Source: Thioalkalivibrio thiocyanoxidans ARh2 (GTDB lineage: Bacteria; Pseudomonadota; Gammaproteobacteria; Ectothiorhodospirales; Ectothiorhodospiraceae). Taken from it: DNA of 64,000 nucleotides. Numbering within the stretch: the stretch's first letter is position 1; the number at the start of each line of letters is the position of its first letter. The notes beneath the pieces were generated by a model. That model was given only the letters and a program-made list of their open reading frames with translations. It was not told the origin of the DNA and searched no databases. The stretch covers positions 1-64,000 of the forward strand of contig NZ_ARQK01000049.1 in assembly GCF_000385215.1 (NCBI RefSeq), given 5' to 3'. Positions 19,887-28,522 of this stretch are shown here, in pieces. Both the position numbers and the translations under genes were made by a program.

Positions 19887-21317
19887 TCAGCCCTTGATGC
19901 ACACCAGGGGCTCGACGCGGGCGACGAGGCGTGCAAGGCCGGCCTCGTGGGTGGCCTGCACGACCTCGGCGACGTCCTTGTAGGCGCCCGGGGCCTCCTC
20001 GGCCACGCCGCGCAGGCTGGGGCTGCGGATCACGATGCCGCGCGCGGCCAGTTCATCGACCAGGGCGCGCCCGCGCCACTGGCGGGTGGCCTGATGGCGA
20101 CTCATCGCGCGGCCCGCACCGTGACAGGCGGAGCTGAACGACAGGTCCTCCGCCTGGCGGGTACCCGCCAGGATGTACGAGGCGGTGCCCATGGAGCCGC
20201 CGATCAGCACCGGCTGGCCGGCATCCCGCAGTGCGGCCGGGAGCTGCGGATGGCCAGGGCCGAAGGCCCGGGTCGCACCCTTGCGGTGCACGTAGAGTTC
20301 ACGTTCGCGGCCGTCGATCACGTGGCGCTCGGTCTTGCAGGTGTTGTGCGAGACGTCGTAGAGCAGACCCAGCTGCGCCGCAGGCAGGACGTCGGCAAAG
20401 ACCTGGCGGGTCAGGTGGGTGATGATCTGGCGGTTGGCCAGCGCGCAGTTGATGGCGGAGCGCATCGCCCCGAGGTAGCGCTGACCCACCTCGGAACGAA
20501 TCGGCGCGCAGGCCAGTTCGCGGTCGGGCAGGTGGATCCCGTGCTCCTCGGCGGCCAGGGCCATCTCGCGCAGGAACTCGGTGCCGATCTGGTGGCCCAG
20601 CCCGCGCGAGCCGCAGTGGATGCTGACCACCACCGCACCCCCTTCCAGCCCGAAGGTGCGGGCTGTCTCCTCGTCGTAGATCTCGGTGACGTGCTGTACC
20701 TCGAGGTAGTGGTTGCCGGAGCCCAGGGTGCCCATCTCCTTGCGCTGCCGCTTGCGCGCGAGCTCGGATACCGCGTGCGGGTCGGCACCGGCCATGCGGC
20801 CGCGTTCCTCGGTGCGGTCGAGGTCGGTGTTCTCGCCATAGCCCTGGGAGACGGCCCAGGCGGCGCCGCCGTCCAGCATCTCGGTCATCTGCTGGTCCTG
20901 CAGGTGGATGCGGCCGGTGCTGCCGACGCCAGCGGGGACGGTGGCAAACAGCGCATCCGCCAGCTCGCGCTTCACCGCCTCGATGTCCTGGCGGGCGAGC
21001 CCGGTGTGCAGGGTGCGCACCCCGCAGGAGACATCGAAGCCGACCCCGCCGGCGGAGATCACGCCGCCCTCGTCGGGGTCGAAGGCAGCCACACCGCCGA
21101 TCGGAAAGCCGTAGCCCCAGTGGGCATCCGGCATCGCATAGGAGGCCTGGACGATGCCGGGCAGCGTGGCGACGTTGGTGGCCTGTTCGGCAACCTTGTC
21201 GTCCATCTGGCTGATCAACTCGGCCGTGCCGTAGATAATCGCGGGGACCCGCATATCGCCCCTGGGCTCGAGCTGCCAGGCGGTGTCGGAGAGGCGGGAA
21301 AAGCGGCTCAGGTCCAT
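19887..21317 (-). CDS. rtcB: RNA-splicing ligase RtcB
   Basis: GTP- and Mn2+-dependent 3'-phosphate RNA ligase, 476 residues. The key residues align even in number with the Pyrococcus enzyme: Asp95 and Cys98 in GFDVSCGVR, Asn202-His203 in GSGNHYLEVQ, His234 in SIHCGSRG, SHNTCKTERH near 323-332, and the guanylylated His at about 399 in CHGAGRAMS. It starts at ATG 21317 after a GGGAGGA ribosome-binding site. In bacteria RtcB mends broken tRNA or rRNA. Archease and a small unknown gene lie upstream in the same operon. Confidence 0.97.
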   Translation of the reverse strand: MDLSRFSRLSDTAWQLEPRGDMRVPAIIYGTAELISQMDDKVAEQATNVATLPGIVQASYAMPDAHWGYGFPIGGVAAFDPDEGGVISAGGVGFDVSCGVRTLHTGLARQDIEAVKRELADALFATVPAGVGSTGRIHLQDQQMTEMLDGGAAWAVSQGYGENTDLDRTEERGRMAGADPHAVSELARKRQRKEMGTLGSGNHYLEVQHVTEIYDEETARTFGLEGGAVVVSIHCGSRGLGHQIGTEFLREMALAAEEHGIHLPDRELACAPIRSEVGQRYLGAMRSAINCALANRQIITHLTRQVFADVLPAAQLGLLYDVSHNTCKTERHVIDGRERELYVHRKGATRAFGPGHPQLPAALRDAGQPVLIGGSMGTASYILAGTRQAEDLSFSSACHGAGRAMSRHQATRQWRGRALVDELAARGIVIRSPSLRGVAEEAPGAYKDVAEVVQATHEAGLARLVARVEPLVCIKG

Positions 21318-21393
21318 GGTGTTCCTCCCGGCCTCGGGTAACCCCGCAACGGCCTTCAGGGGAAGGGACAACGGGCTGCCGCACACGGCGCGT

Positions 21394-21840
21394 TCAGATG
21401 TCGAGCACGCATTGTGCGAGCCAGCGCCCGTCGTCCTCGCGGCGCACGTCGAGCTGCGTGAAAGTGGCCCCCTTCACCTCCACGCAGGGCTGGTGACGCG
21501 CAACATCGGTCTTCTCGCCCCACGCCTCGGCCAGCAGGCGGTCGCCCTCGCTCCGCACGCGAAAGCGCGAGAACAGAAGACCGTTCACGGCCATCTCGTA
21601 CACCAGGCCGTTGAGAAAATCATAGAGCAGGATTTCCGGGTCTGCGGCCTGCGCATGGATCTCCACGCGGATCTCCGGGCGCACGGCATCCGGATCGGTA
21701 ATCACCGCGGTCATCGCGTGAGCAGCAGCGGCGAAGGCCTCGTCGAGGGTGCTACCGAACCCGCGCACACCCATATCGGCCACATGCGGGAAGTGCTCCC
21801 AGCGCTCCGCCGGGACCGGCCGTGGCGGCGTTGCGCTCAT
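21394..21840 (-). CDS. Archease
   Basis: 148-residue archease, the RtcB cofactor that speeds guanylylation and turnover. Typical features are HVADMGVRGFG near residues 19-29 with its metal-binding Asp, LLYDFLNGLVYEM in the middle, and the C-terminal KGATFTQLDVR segment. It lies 76 bases upstream of rtcB, transcribed toward it. This pairing supports an active RNA ligation operon. Confidence 0.95.
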   Translation of the reverse strand: MSATPPRPVPAERWEHFPHVADMGVRGFGSTLDEAFAAAAHAMTAVITDPDAVRPEIRVEIHAQAADPEILLYDFLNGLVYEMAVNGLLFSRFRVRSEGDRLLAEAWGEKTDVARHQPCVEVKGATFTQLDVRREDDGRWLAQCVLDI

Positions 21841-21855
21841 GCCGGCGGGCCCGTA

Positions 21856-22140
21856 TCAGCGCATGCGCTGACAGGCGGCCAGCGGCCCCGCCCAGGCGTC
21901 GAGAAGCTGCTGGCGCACACGGGCATCGTCACAGCGGTGCAGTTCCTGTCGCGTGGCAGCGAAGGTGTGCGTGACCCAGCCATCGTCCGCAGCGCATTCG
22001 ACCTGGATCTCCCAGCCACCGTCACGCGGCTCGACATCGAAGGTGTAGTTGCTCAGGTGCAATTCCTCCAGCAGGCCGCTGACGACCTCCCGGGCCCGGG
22101 CAACTTCCTCAATCGACAGCACCATGGTCTCCTCCGACAT
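21856..22140 (-). CDS. Unknown small protein at the head of the RtcB/archease operon
   Basis: 94 residues, acidic, no recognised domain. The N-terminal helix (IEEVARAREVVSGLLEEL) leads into strands YTFDVEP, GWEIQVECA and VTHTFAAT, then a C-terminal helix, suggesting a small alpha/beta fold. A GGGGA ribosome-binding site precedes ATG 22140. It ends 15 bases before the archease start, so it is probably the first gene of this operon. It may take part in RNA repair, but that is based on position only. Confidence 0.75.
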   Translation of the reverse strand: MSEETMVLSIEEVARAREVVSGLLEELHLSNYTFDVEPRDGGWEIQVECAADDGWVTHTFAATRQELHRCDDARVRQQLLDAWAGPLAACQRMR

Positions 22141-22446
22141 ATTTCCCCGCAGCCACTGTCCGAACCGGCAGATGGCGTGTGCGAACGGCGGGCGCCACGT
22201 AGTGTCGGGGCGGGCCCATCCGCGCGGTCCGGCCCCTCGCGACGAGCGGCAGCAGACGCGCCCCACTCTCGAGGCCCGACATCGCTGTCACACCCGATCG
22301 GGCAGGACGCCTGGGCCTGCGCCCGTCATGCCGAGTCCGCAACAGGCTCGTGCATCTGCAATGATGTAGGCCATTGATGGCTCGCGTGCAACACAACGGC
22401 GGCCGCTGGAGCCTGGTACAGAACGCCAAAGGGAACGGGGAGAGTA
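22141..22446. other. Divergent promoter region between the rtcB operon and marC
   Basis: 306 bases between two divergently read genes, so it must carry promoters both ways. A sequence resembling a sigma-54 -24/-12 site on the minus strand at 22362-22378 has spacing one base too long. No frame, repeat or terminator was recognised. Confidence 0.45.
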
Positions 22447-23076
22447 ATGCTGGAACTGGGTGTGGTCGCGCTGGCGACCTTCTTCGTGACCGTTGGCCCC
22501 GTGGACGTGGCGGTGGTCTTCGCCGTGCTGAGCCAGGGCATGACACGCGCACAGCGCCGCCGTATGGCCTGGCGCGCCGCGTTGCTGGCGACGGGCATCC
22601 TGATGCTGTTCGCCCTGCTCGGCGAGTCGCTGCTGTCGCTGCTGGGCATCACCATGCCGGCGCTGTACACCGCCGGCGGCATCCTGCTGTTGCTGATCGG
22701 GATCGACATGGTCTTCGCCCGCAGCTCCGGCGGGGTCTCGGCAACCCCGGCGGAAACCACCGAGGCACGCAGCCGGGGCGACATCTCCGTGTTCCCGCTG
22801 GCCACACCCATGCTGGCCGGGCCGGGCGCGATGGGGGCGGCGATCCTGCTGATGAGCCGGGCCGGCGACGACTGGGCAGCCCAGGCCGTGGTGCTGGGCG
22901 CGCTGGTGGCGATCATGGTGCTGGCCCTGATCTGTCTGCTGGTGGCCTCAAGGCTGCAGCACCTGCTGGGAGTGACCGGCGCCCATGTGCTGACACGCAT
23001 CCTCGGCGTTCTACTGTGCGCGCTGGCCATGCAGTTCATGTTCGACGGCCTCGAGAAAAGCGGCCTGCTGGGGTAG
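22447..23076 (+). CDS. MarC family integral membrane protein
   Basis: 209 residues with six hydrophobic segments, matching the MarC/UPF0056 family. Family features are FFVTVGPVDVAVVFAVL at the N-terminus, FPLATPMLAGPGAMGAAI in the middle (the P-x-AGPG signature), and a late TRILGVLLCALAMQF helix. MarC proteins were once linked to multiple antibiotic resistance, but their real role is unsettled. ATG 22447 follows GGGGAGAG. An M48 protease gene follows at 116 bases. Confidence 0.92.
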   Translation: MLELGVVALATFFVTVGPVDVAVVFAVLSQGMTRAQRRRMAWRAALLATGILMLFALLGESLLSLLGITMPALYTAGGILLLLIGIDMVFARSSGGVSATPAETTEARSRGDISVFPLATPMLAGPGAMGAAILLMSRAGDDWAAQAVVLGALVAIMVLALICLLVASRLQHLLGVTGAHVLTRILGVLLCALAMQFMFDGLEKSGLLG

Positions 23077-23192
23077 GTTCGCAGGACCGCCCGGGGCCGC
23101 AGGTCTCCGGCCGGAAAATCCTCTATGCTCGGAACAAGGCGGCCCGTGTGGCCGGGGGTGGGCCCCTGCCACCACCCGCGGGAGGGCAAGCC

Positions 23193-24026
23193 ATGCGTTC
23201 CAGTCTTGCTGTGCGGCGCCAGTCCCTGGCGATCATGCTGCTGGTAGTGGTGAGTTTCGCGCTGGCGGCCTGTGCGCCGCGGGTGACGGTGCAGGAGGAA
23301 CGCGCCCTGGGGGCGGATCTGGCGCGGCAGATCAACCAGGAGCTGCCGATCGTCGACGACCCGGCGATCGACCGCTACATCAACCGGCTGGGCCGTTCGA
23401 TCGCCCGCGTGGCCGACCCGCACGGTGACTTCGACTATACCTTCTACGTTGCCAACACCCCGGAGATCAACGCCTTCGCCGTGCCGGGCGGGCATGTCTA
23501 TGTCTATCGCGGACTGATCGAACGCGCCGCGAACGAGTCGCAGCTGGCGGGGGTGCTGGCGCACGAGGTCGCCCATGTGGTGGAGCGCCACGGGATCGAG
23601 CAGTGGCAGCGGGCGCAGCAGGCCCAGCTGGGGCTGGCGGTGCTCTACGGCATCCTGCTGAACCGCGACCCCGGGGCCATCGAGCAGGTGGCGATCCAGC
23701 TCGGCGCCGCGGGGGTGTTCGCCGGTTACAGCCGCACCGCCGAACGCGAGGCCGACGATCTGGCGATCGGCTACCTGGTGGACGCGGGGATCCATCCGGC
23801 CGGGTTGGTGGAGTTCTTCGAGGTGCTGCTGGCGGAGCGTGACCGCGACCCGGGACGCCTGGAGCAGTTCTTCGCCACCCACCCGACCACGCGCGAGCGC
23901 ATCGAGCGCACCCGGGCGGAGATCGAGGCGCTGCCGCCGGGCACCCTCGCCGGGCTGCGGCGTGACCACGACGATTTCCAGCGATTCCGCCGGCAGGTGA
24001 GCGCGCTGCCCGACGGCGGGACCTGA
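23193..24026 (+). CDS. M48-family metalloprotease, lipoprotein (copy 1)
   Basis: 277 residues. A signal peptide with lipobox FALAAC (Cys27) predicts membrane anchoring. The zinc site is HEVAH at 124-128, with the third ligand in EREADD near 184-189. The domain is preceded by NAFAVPGGHVYVYRGL, classic for BepA/LoiP-like M48 peptidases that survey outer-membrane proteins. There is no TPR tail, so it is LoiP-like in layout. It is about 65-70 percent identical by eye to the protein at 29119-29961. Confidence 0.93.
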   Translation: MRSSLAVRRQSLAIMLLVVVSFALAACAPRVTVQEERALGADLARQINQELPIVDDPAIDRYINRLGRSIARVADPHGDFDYTFYVANTPEINAFAVPGGHVYVYRGLIERAANESQLAGVLAHEVAHVVERHGIEQWQRAQQAQLGLAVLYGILLNRDPGAIEQVAIQLGAAGVFAGYSRTAEREADDLAIGYLVDAGIHPAGLVEFFEVLLAERDRDPGRLEQFFATHPTTRERIERTRAEIEALPPGTLAGLRRDHDDFQRFRRQVSALPDGGT

Positions 24027-24108
24027 CGGCGCGTCCGGCGTCGCCGCATGCGCTGAACAAGGCCGGGATGACTTTGTTCGGCACTGCCCCGGAGGGAGTT
24101 GGAAGGAG

Positions 24109-24675
24109 ATGCAGGAGCGCCTTTCGCATATCGCAGGTTTCGACGACGCCCCCTTCGCCCGACGACATCGGGGCGACGTGATGGTGGTGGGCACGGTGTT
24201 CGCCGGCGCGCGGCTGGACGGGGTGATTTCGACCCGGGTGCGCCGCGATGGGGCCAACGCCACCGTGCGGCTAGCCGAATGCCTGCTGGCCAGCCCGTTC
24301 GCGCCGCAGCTGCACGCGATCCTGTTGCAGGGGATCGCCTTCGCCGGCTTCAATGTGGTGGACCTGCGGGCACTGCGCGAACGTACCGGACTGCCGGTGC
24401 TGGTGGTGACACGCCGGGCGCCGGATCTCCAGGCGGTGCGCCGGGCGCTGCTGGAGCACGTGCCGGGCGGCACCCGCAAGTGGCGGCTGATCGAGGCCGC
24501 CGGGCCAATGGAACCGCTGGCCGGGCTGCAGGTGCAGCGCTGCGGGATCAGCCGCGAGGCGGCGGGGCACTTGCTCGAAGCGCAGCAGATTCACAGCCGG
24601 CTCCCGGAGGCGCTGCGGGTCGCGCACATGATCGCGGGCGGCGTAACCGCCGGGGTCAGCCGCCATCGGCCATGA
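24109..24675 (+). CDS. DUF99 / endonuclease dU family protein
   Basis: 188 residues. The N-terminal GFDDAPF motif with paired Asp and the GDVMVVGTVF strand are hallmarks of DUF99 (UPF0215), known chiefly from archaea. One family member was characterised as endonuclease dU acting at deaminated uracil in DNA. LQGIAFAGFNVVDL and GLPVLVVTR follow as in the family. It has a good AAGGAG ribosome-binding site and starts at ATG 24109. Its stop overlaps a short frame that leads into a DUF72 gene, hinting at a small repair operon. Confidence 0.85.
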   Translation: MQERLSHIAGFDDAPFARRHRGDVMVVGTVFAGARLDGVISTRVRRDGANATVRLAECLLASPFAPQLHAILLQGIAFAGFNVVDLRALRERTGLPVLVVTRRAPDLQAVRRALLEHVPGGTRKWRLIEAAGPMEPLAGLQVQRCGISREAAGHLLEAQQIHSRLPEALRVAHMIAGGVTAGVSRHRP

Positions 24676-24779
24676 CCATGGACACACAGGCCGTGTTTCG
24701 CGAGCAGTTCGGTTTTCAGGTGCCTGGGGATGAACCGCACGGGACGCCTGCACTCGTGTCAGGCCAACCACGAGGGTGA
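24672..24779 (+). CDS. Possible 35-codon ORF coupled to DUF99
   Basis: Starts at an ATG that overlaps the DUF99 stop (ATGA) and ends 3 bases before the TTG start of the DUF72 gene. Its sequence, MTMDTQAVFREQFGFQVPGD..., has a faint likeness to the N-terminus of RecQ helicases but is then unrelated. It may be a leader peptide that couples translation, a gene remnant, or chance. Confidence 0.3.
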   Translation: MTMDTQAVFREQFGFQVPGDEPHGTPALVSGQPRG

Positions 24780-24782
24780 CCG

Positions 24783-25517
24783 TTGGCTCGCGCGTATATC
24801 GGTACCTCCGGCTGGAACTACCGCGGGTGGAAGGACGACTTCTACTGCGGGATTCCGCAACGCGAGTGGCTCGCGCATTGCGCGCGCCACTTCACCGGGC
24901 TGGAGATCAACGGCACCTTCTACCGTCTTCCGGGGAGCGATACCGTGCAGAAGTGGGCGGAACAGACCCCGCCGGATTTCGGCTTCGCGATCAAGGGCAG
25001 CCGTTACGTCACCCATGTCCGCCGGCTGAAGGACGCCGCGGATTCGGTTCGGCTGCTGCGCGAACGCATGCAGCCGATGGGCGCGCGGCTGCGGGCGGTG
25101 GTGTGGCAGCTGCCGGCGAACTTCCGGTTGAACCACGAGCGCCTGGATGGGTTCACCGCCGCGCTGGGAGGCTGGCCGGAGGTAGGGCATGCAATCGAGT
25201 TCCGCCATGCCAGCTGGTTTACCGATGCAGTGGCGGAGCAGCTGGAGGCGGCGGGTGTCGGCATCTGTCAGTCCGATGCCCCGGACTGGCCGTGCTGGGA
25301 GGCGGTGACCGGCCCGCTGGCCTACTGCCGCCTGCACGGCCACACGCGCACCTATGCCTCGGCCTACAGTGATCGCCTGCTGGAGCAGTGGGCCGGACGG
25401 GTGCGCGAGTGGCTGGCGCAGGGACGCGAGGTGCATGTCTACTTCGACAACGATGCCGAGGGGGCCGCGCCACAGGATGCCCTCCGCCTGATCGAGCGAC
25501 TGCAGGATGCCGCCTGA
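24783..25517 (+). CDS. DUF72 family protein (YecE-like)
   Basis: 244 residues, TIM-barrel DUF72 fold. Diagnostic segments are YIGTSGWNYRGWK at residues 5-17, LEINGTFYRLP near 40-50, VWQLPANFRLN, and AIEFRHASWF, followed by CRLHGH and YFDNDAEG at the C-terminus. The function of DUF72 is unproved, although its fold is likened to barrel nucleases. A TGA lies six bases upstream, so TTG 24783 is the only plausible start at this position. It is the last gene of the rightward DUF99 group. Confidence 0.9.
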   Translation: MARAYIGTSGWNYRGWKDDFYCGIPQREWLAHCARHFTGLEINGTFYRLPGSDTVQKWAEQTPPDFGFAIKGSRYVTHVRRLKDAADSVRLLRERMQPMGARLRAVVWQLPANFRLNHERLDGFTAALGGWPEVGHAIEFRHASWFTDAVAEQLEAAGVGICQSDAPDWPCWEAVTGPLAYCRLHGHTRTYASAYSDRLLEQWAGRVREWLAQGREVHVYFDNDAEGAAPQDALRLIERLQDAA

Positions 25518-25737
25518 GGCATGACAAACAGGTGGTCCCGCCTCGTGCGAGGCCATGGCCAACACGCCCCAGGCCCAATGGACGATGAACGACGCCTTCG
25601 CCTTTGCGAGCCACTGCGTGGGGCGCTGATGCGGGTTTCCGGCGTAAGTCCCGGAGCCCCGCCTGGGGCTCGACCGACAGGTTGCCGCGGCCCCTGCGGG
25701 GCGCGCAGCACGATAACGAATGGCGCACCCCGGCTGA

Positions 25738-26502
25738 CTACTGCGAGCAGAGGCCGCCGTCGACGACGTAGGTGTTCCCGGTGCAGCCGGAGGCGGCGTC
25801 GGACAGCAGGAATACCGCCATCCCAGCGCATTCCTCGTTGCTGACGTAGCGGCCCAGCGGGATCCGGGCCTCGAAGGACTTGTGCACCTCGTCGGCGTGG
25901 CCCGGGTTCGCCTGCTCCTCGATGGACTGCATCATGCGGTTGGCAACGGGCCCGGGGTTGAGCGTATTGACGCGGATGTTCTCCGGTCCCAGCTCGGCGG
26001 CCAGGCACTTCATCATACCCACCACCGCGTGCTTGCTGGACACGTACGGCGAGAGGCCGACGGCGCCGCGCAGCCCGGCCACGCTGGATGTGATCACGAT
26101 GCTGCCGCCATTGCCACGGCGCAGGGCCGGCAGGGCCGCCTCCGCGCCCAGGCGCACGCCATGCACGTTAACGGCGAAGACCTTTTCCCAGGCCGAGTCC
26201 GAGCGGCTGTCGAACGGGCCGACCTCGCCTTCGATCCCGGCGTTCAGGAACACGCCATCCAGGCGCCCGAAACGTTCCAGCGCGGTCGCGACCATGCGCT
26301 CGTTGTCCTCGCGCCGCGTGACGTCCACGGCCAGGCCCACCGCCCGTTCGCCCAGGGACTGGGCAATGGCCTCGACCGGCCCGGCCTCACGATCGGTAAT
26401 CACCACACTGGCACCCTGCTCGTACGCCATGCGCGCCGTGCTCTCGCCAATACCACCGGCGCCACCGGTGATTGCGATCACTTTTCCTTCCAAGGGACTC
26501 AT
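25738..26502 (-). CDS. Short-chain dehydrogenase/reductase (SDR)
   Basis: 254-residue classical SDR. The cofactor loop TGGAGGIG is at residues 12-19, the NAG motif at 87-89, and catalytic Ser140, Tyr153 and Lys157 (YVSSK) are visible, with the C-terminal DGGLCSQ end. Acidic D37 after the second strand favours NAD(H). The substrate cannot be inferred. ATG 26502 follows AAGGAGA. It stands alone, facing leftward. Confidence 0.92.
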   Translation of the reverse strand: MSPLEGKVIAITGGAGGIGESTARMAYEQGASVVITDREAGPVEAIAQSLGERAVGLAVDVTRREDNERMVATALERFGRLDGVFLNAGIEGEVGPFDSRSDSAWEKVFAVNVHGVRLGAEAALPALRRGNGGSIVITSSVAGLRGAVGLSPYVSSKHAVVGMMKCLAAELGPENIRVNTLNPGPVANRMMQSIEEQANPGHADEVHKSFEARIPLGRYVSNEECAGMAVFLLSDAASGCTGNTYVVDGGLCSQ

Positions 26503-26644
26503 GCTGTGTCTCCTTCGTCATGCAGTCGGGTAACCGCGGCAAGGCGCTCGCGGACAAAAACATTATCAGGCCGGCAAAGGCCCGGTATCTTGATGCGGGT
26601 CACGACTCTCTCCGCATACGCCTCCCGGCGGGACGAAGAACGAT

Positions 26645-27007
26645 TTACAGGTTCGTGTACTTGCGCGCGAGGCCACGCGCCTTGTCCACCGGGTATTTCT
26701 TCGCGTTGGTTTCCAGCTTGTCGTTCGCGGCCTGTACGAGATCGATGTCCAGCTTGCGGGCCAGCATCAGCAGATAGATCTGCACATCCGCGATCTCGGA
26801 CCGGACCTCCTCCAGCGCCTCGCCGGACAGGCCGCGCGACTGCTCCTCGGTCAGCCACTGGAAGTGCTCGATCAGCTCGCCGACCTCGCCTGCCAGCGCC
26901 ATCGAGAGATTCTTCGGCGAATGGAACTGCGCCCAGTCGCGCTCCTCGACAAACGCCTCCAGCCGCGTCGCCAGCTCATCCAGTTCGCACCTGGTGGTCG
27001 ACCCCAT
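26645..27007 (-). CDS. MazG-like nucleotide pyrophosphohydrolase (RS21-C6/dCTPase type)
   Basis: 120-residue all-alpha NTP pyrophosphatase domain. The metal site E-x2-E plus E-x2-D is seen as EVGELIEHFQWL and later EEVRSEIADVQIYLL. The ARKYTNL end and the W-x-FHSPKNLSMAL element are typical of RS21-C6-like (dCTP pyrophosphatase 1) proteins that clean the nucleotide pool. Starts at 27031, 27013 and 27007 are possible; 27007 has GGGAG at the best spacing. Confidence 0.9.
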   Translation of the reverse strand: MGSTTRCELDELATRLEAFVEERDWAQFHSPKNLSMALAGEVGELIEHFQWLTEEQSRGLSGEALEEVRSEIADVQIYLLMLARKLDIDLVQAANDKLETNAKKYPVDKARGLARKYTNL

Positions 27008-27181
27008 GGTCATCGCTCCCGTCGCATCCATTTCTCTGGACTCGACACCGTAACGAATCCGCTCGCTTCGGTAATAGCCCTGCCTCGCGCCAACCCGCCC
27101 GACACGGCATACGCCGAAATTCGGTAAGGTTTCCCGAACCGGCTTTTCAGCCCGGCAACAAGAGCGCGAAGGACTGCACCG

Positions 27182-27715
27182 ATGGGACTATCAGACCGCA
27201 ATTACGACCGCGACGGGCCACCACGGCGGAAGCGGACAAAGAGAGGACGCGCAACCCCCGAAGCGCTGCTGGATCGCAGCAGCAAGCAGCTCCTGCTGGT
27301 CGGGCTCATCCTGGCGTTCGTACTGGCGCTGGCGTACCTGGTGCATTACCACATGCAAATCCGGGCGGTGAACAACATGCTCGAGCGCCTGGGCCTGATC
27401 CAGGCCGAGACCGCCGAACGGCTCGTCACCCCGGCAGTCGACGCGCTGCACGAGCGTCAGGAACGCCTGCAGATCCAGCGCCAGCGCGAGCAAGCCGCCC
27501 GACAACGCGAGGCACAGCAAGCGCGCAGAGAACGCGCGTTCGAGCGCGCCTTCGTCGAACAGTACGAGGTCCCGGAAGGCTGCGATAGCTGGGACTCCCA
27601 GGCCCAGATGGTCGAATGCACCAACCATCGCATTCGGGCCCGCCAGGAGTTCAGGGCCGAGTTCTTCGGCGAGTCCACCCCCAACCAGATACTGCTGGAA
27701 AGCGGACCACGGTAG
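27182..27715 (+). CDS. Membrane-anchored coiled-coil protein, unknown
   Basis: 177 residues. A basic N-terminal tail (PPRRKRTKRGR) precedes one membrane helix at about 37-54 (LLLVGLILAFVLALAYLV). A long charged coiled coil follows at about 60-122, rich in Gln, Arg and Glu, and the C-terminal domain contains two Cys (EGCDS, VECTN). The topology is probably N-in with the coil in the periplasm, where the Cys pair could form a disulfide. No family is recognised. Confidence 0.7.
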   Translation: MGLSDRNYDRDGPPRRKRTKRGRATPEALLDRSSKQLLLVGLILAFVLALAYLVHYHMQIRAVNNMLERLGLIQAETAERLVTPAVDALHERQERLQIQRQREQAARQREAQQARRERAFERAFVEQYEVPEGCDSWDSQAQMVECTNHRIRARQEFRAEFFGESTPNQILLESGPR

Positions 27716-27761
27716 CCGCGATCACCCGTGGCGACCGGACCACAGCGCCCGGGAACAACAC

Positions 27762-28508
27762 TCAGGCCGGTAGCGGCAACCCACCCTGATGGAGGAACCG
27801 GGTCAGCGGGAAGTCGTGGAATGTGCCATCGCCAGGCTTGAGAAAGCGGACGTGCTCGGCGGTGAGCTGACACAGCCAGGGATCCTGGCGTGCAGGCTTG
27901 TTGCGGGTGAATGGACGCGGGCTGTAGAGCGCGAGATTCAGGCCACCCGCGGTATCGCGGGCGGATGTGTATTCGAACAGCTCGATACCGGCCTCGCGCA
28001 GGATCGCCCCCAGGGCCTGGGTGGCCTGATAGTCGGCGGGGTGGCGCAATCGCTCCGCGTATTGCGCGAATGGCGGCCCCTGGAGCCGCAGACCGTCAGC
28101 ACTTTGATAGCGGGCGGCGAACAGGGTGTGCTGGGTGTCGAGCTTGCGCGCCGGCGGCGTGGCCATACCGTGCCAGAAGACGAAGCGGTAGTAAGCGGCC
28201 TCGGCCAGGACGGTGCGCTCGCGCAGGGCACCATAGAACAGACTGGGCTCATGGCGCCGGCCAAAGCGCGAACCGTGGCGCAGTGGTGGATAACGAAACG
28301 GGGTCGCCAGCAGATAGTGCAGCCGCTCGGTACCCGGGCGCCGGGGCGGCTTGGTGGCCTCCAGCATCTCTTCCAGTACGGCCTGGCGGTCGAGCGAGGA
28401 GACAAGCTGGTTGGTGGCCACCTGCTCCTGGCTCTCGACCAGGCGCAGGACCTCGCCACGCAGCGTGACGCGCGGCGCCGTTGCCACCAGCGCATTCCAG
28501 TCCGGCAT
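27762..28508 (-). CDS. RES-domain toxin (NAD+ phosphorylase family)
   Basis: 248 residues with an RES domain. Conserved Arg, Glu and Ser-type positions appear in FRYPPL, SRFGRR, SLFYGALRERTVLAEAAYYRF (split) and SARDTAGGLNLALYSP. RES toxins of the MbcT type degrade NAD+, giving cell death or dormancy. It lies directly after an Xre/MbcA-like antitoxin, antitoxin first. Start options are TTG 28526, overlapping the antitoxin stop, or ATG 28508; the ATG is used here. It converges on the coiled-coil gene. Confidence 0.88.
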   Translation of the reverse strand: MPDWNALVATAPRVTLRGEVLRLVESQEQVATNQLVSSLDRQAVLEEMLEATKPPRRPGTERLHYLLATPFRYPPLRHGSRFGRRHEPSLFYGALRERTVLAEAAYYRFVFWHGMATPPARKLDTQHTLFAARYQSADGLRLQGPPFAQYAERLRHPADYQATQALGAILREAGIELFEYTSARDTAGGLNLALYSPRPFTRNKPARQDPWLCQLTAEHVRFLKPGDGTFHDFPLTRFLHQGGLPLPA

Positions 28509-28522
28509 GGCAGTGCGCCGAC

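Noticed and set aside
22362-22378. Sigma-54-like site (TGGCC...TTGCA on the minus strand) upstream of the rtcB operon
   Set aside because: Spacing between GG and GC is 11 rather than 10 bases, and it lies over 200 bases from the first gene.
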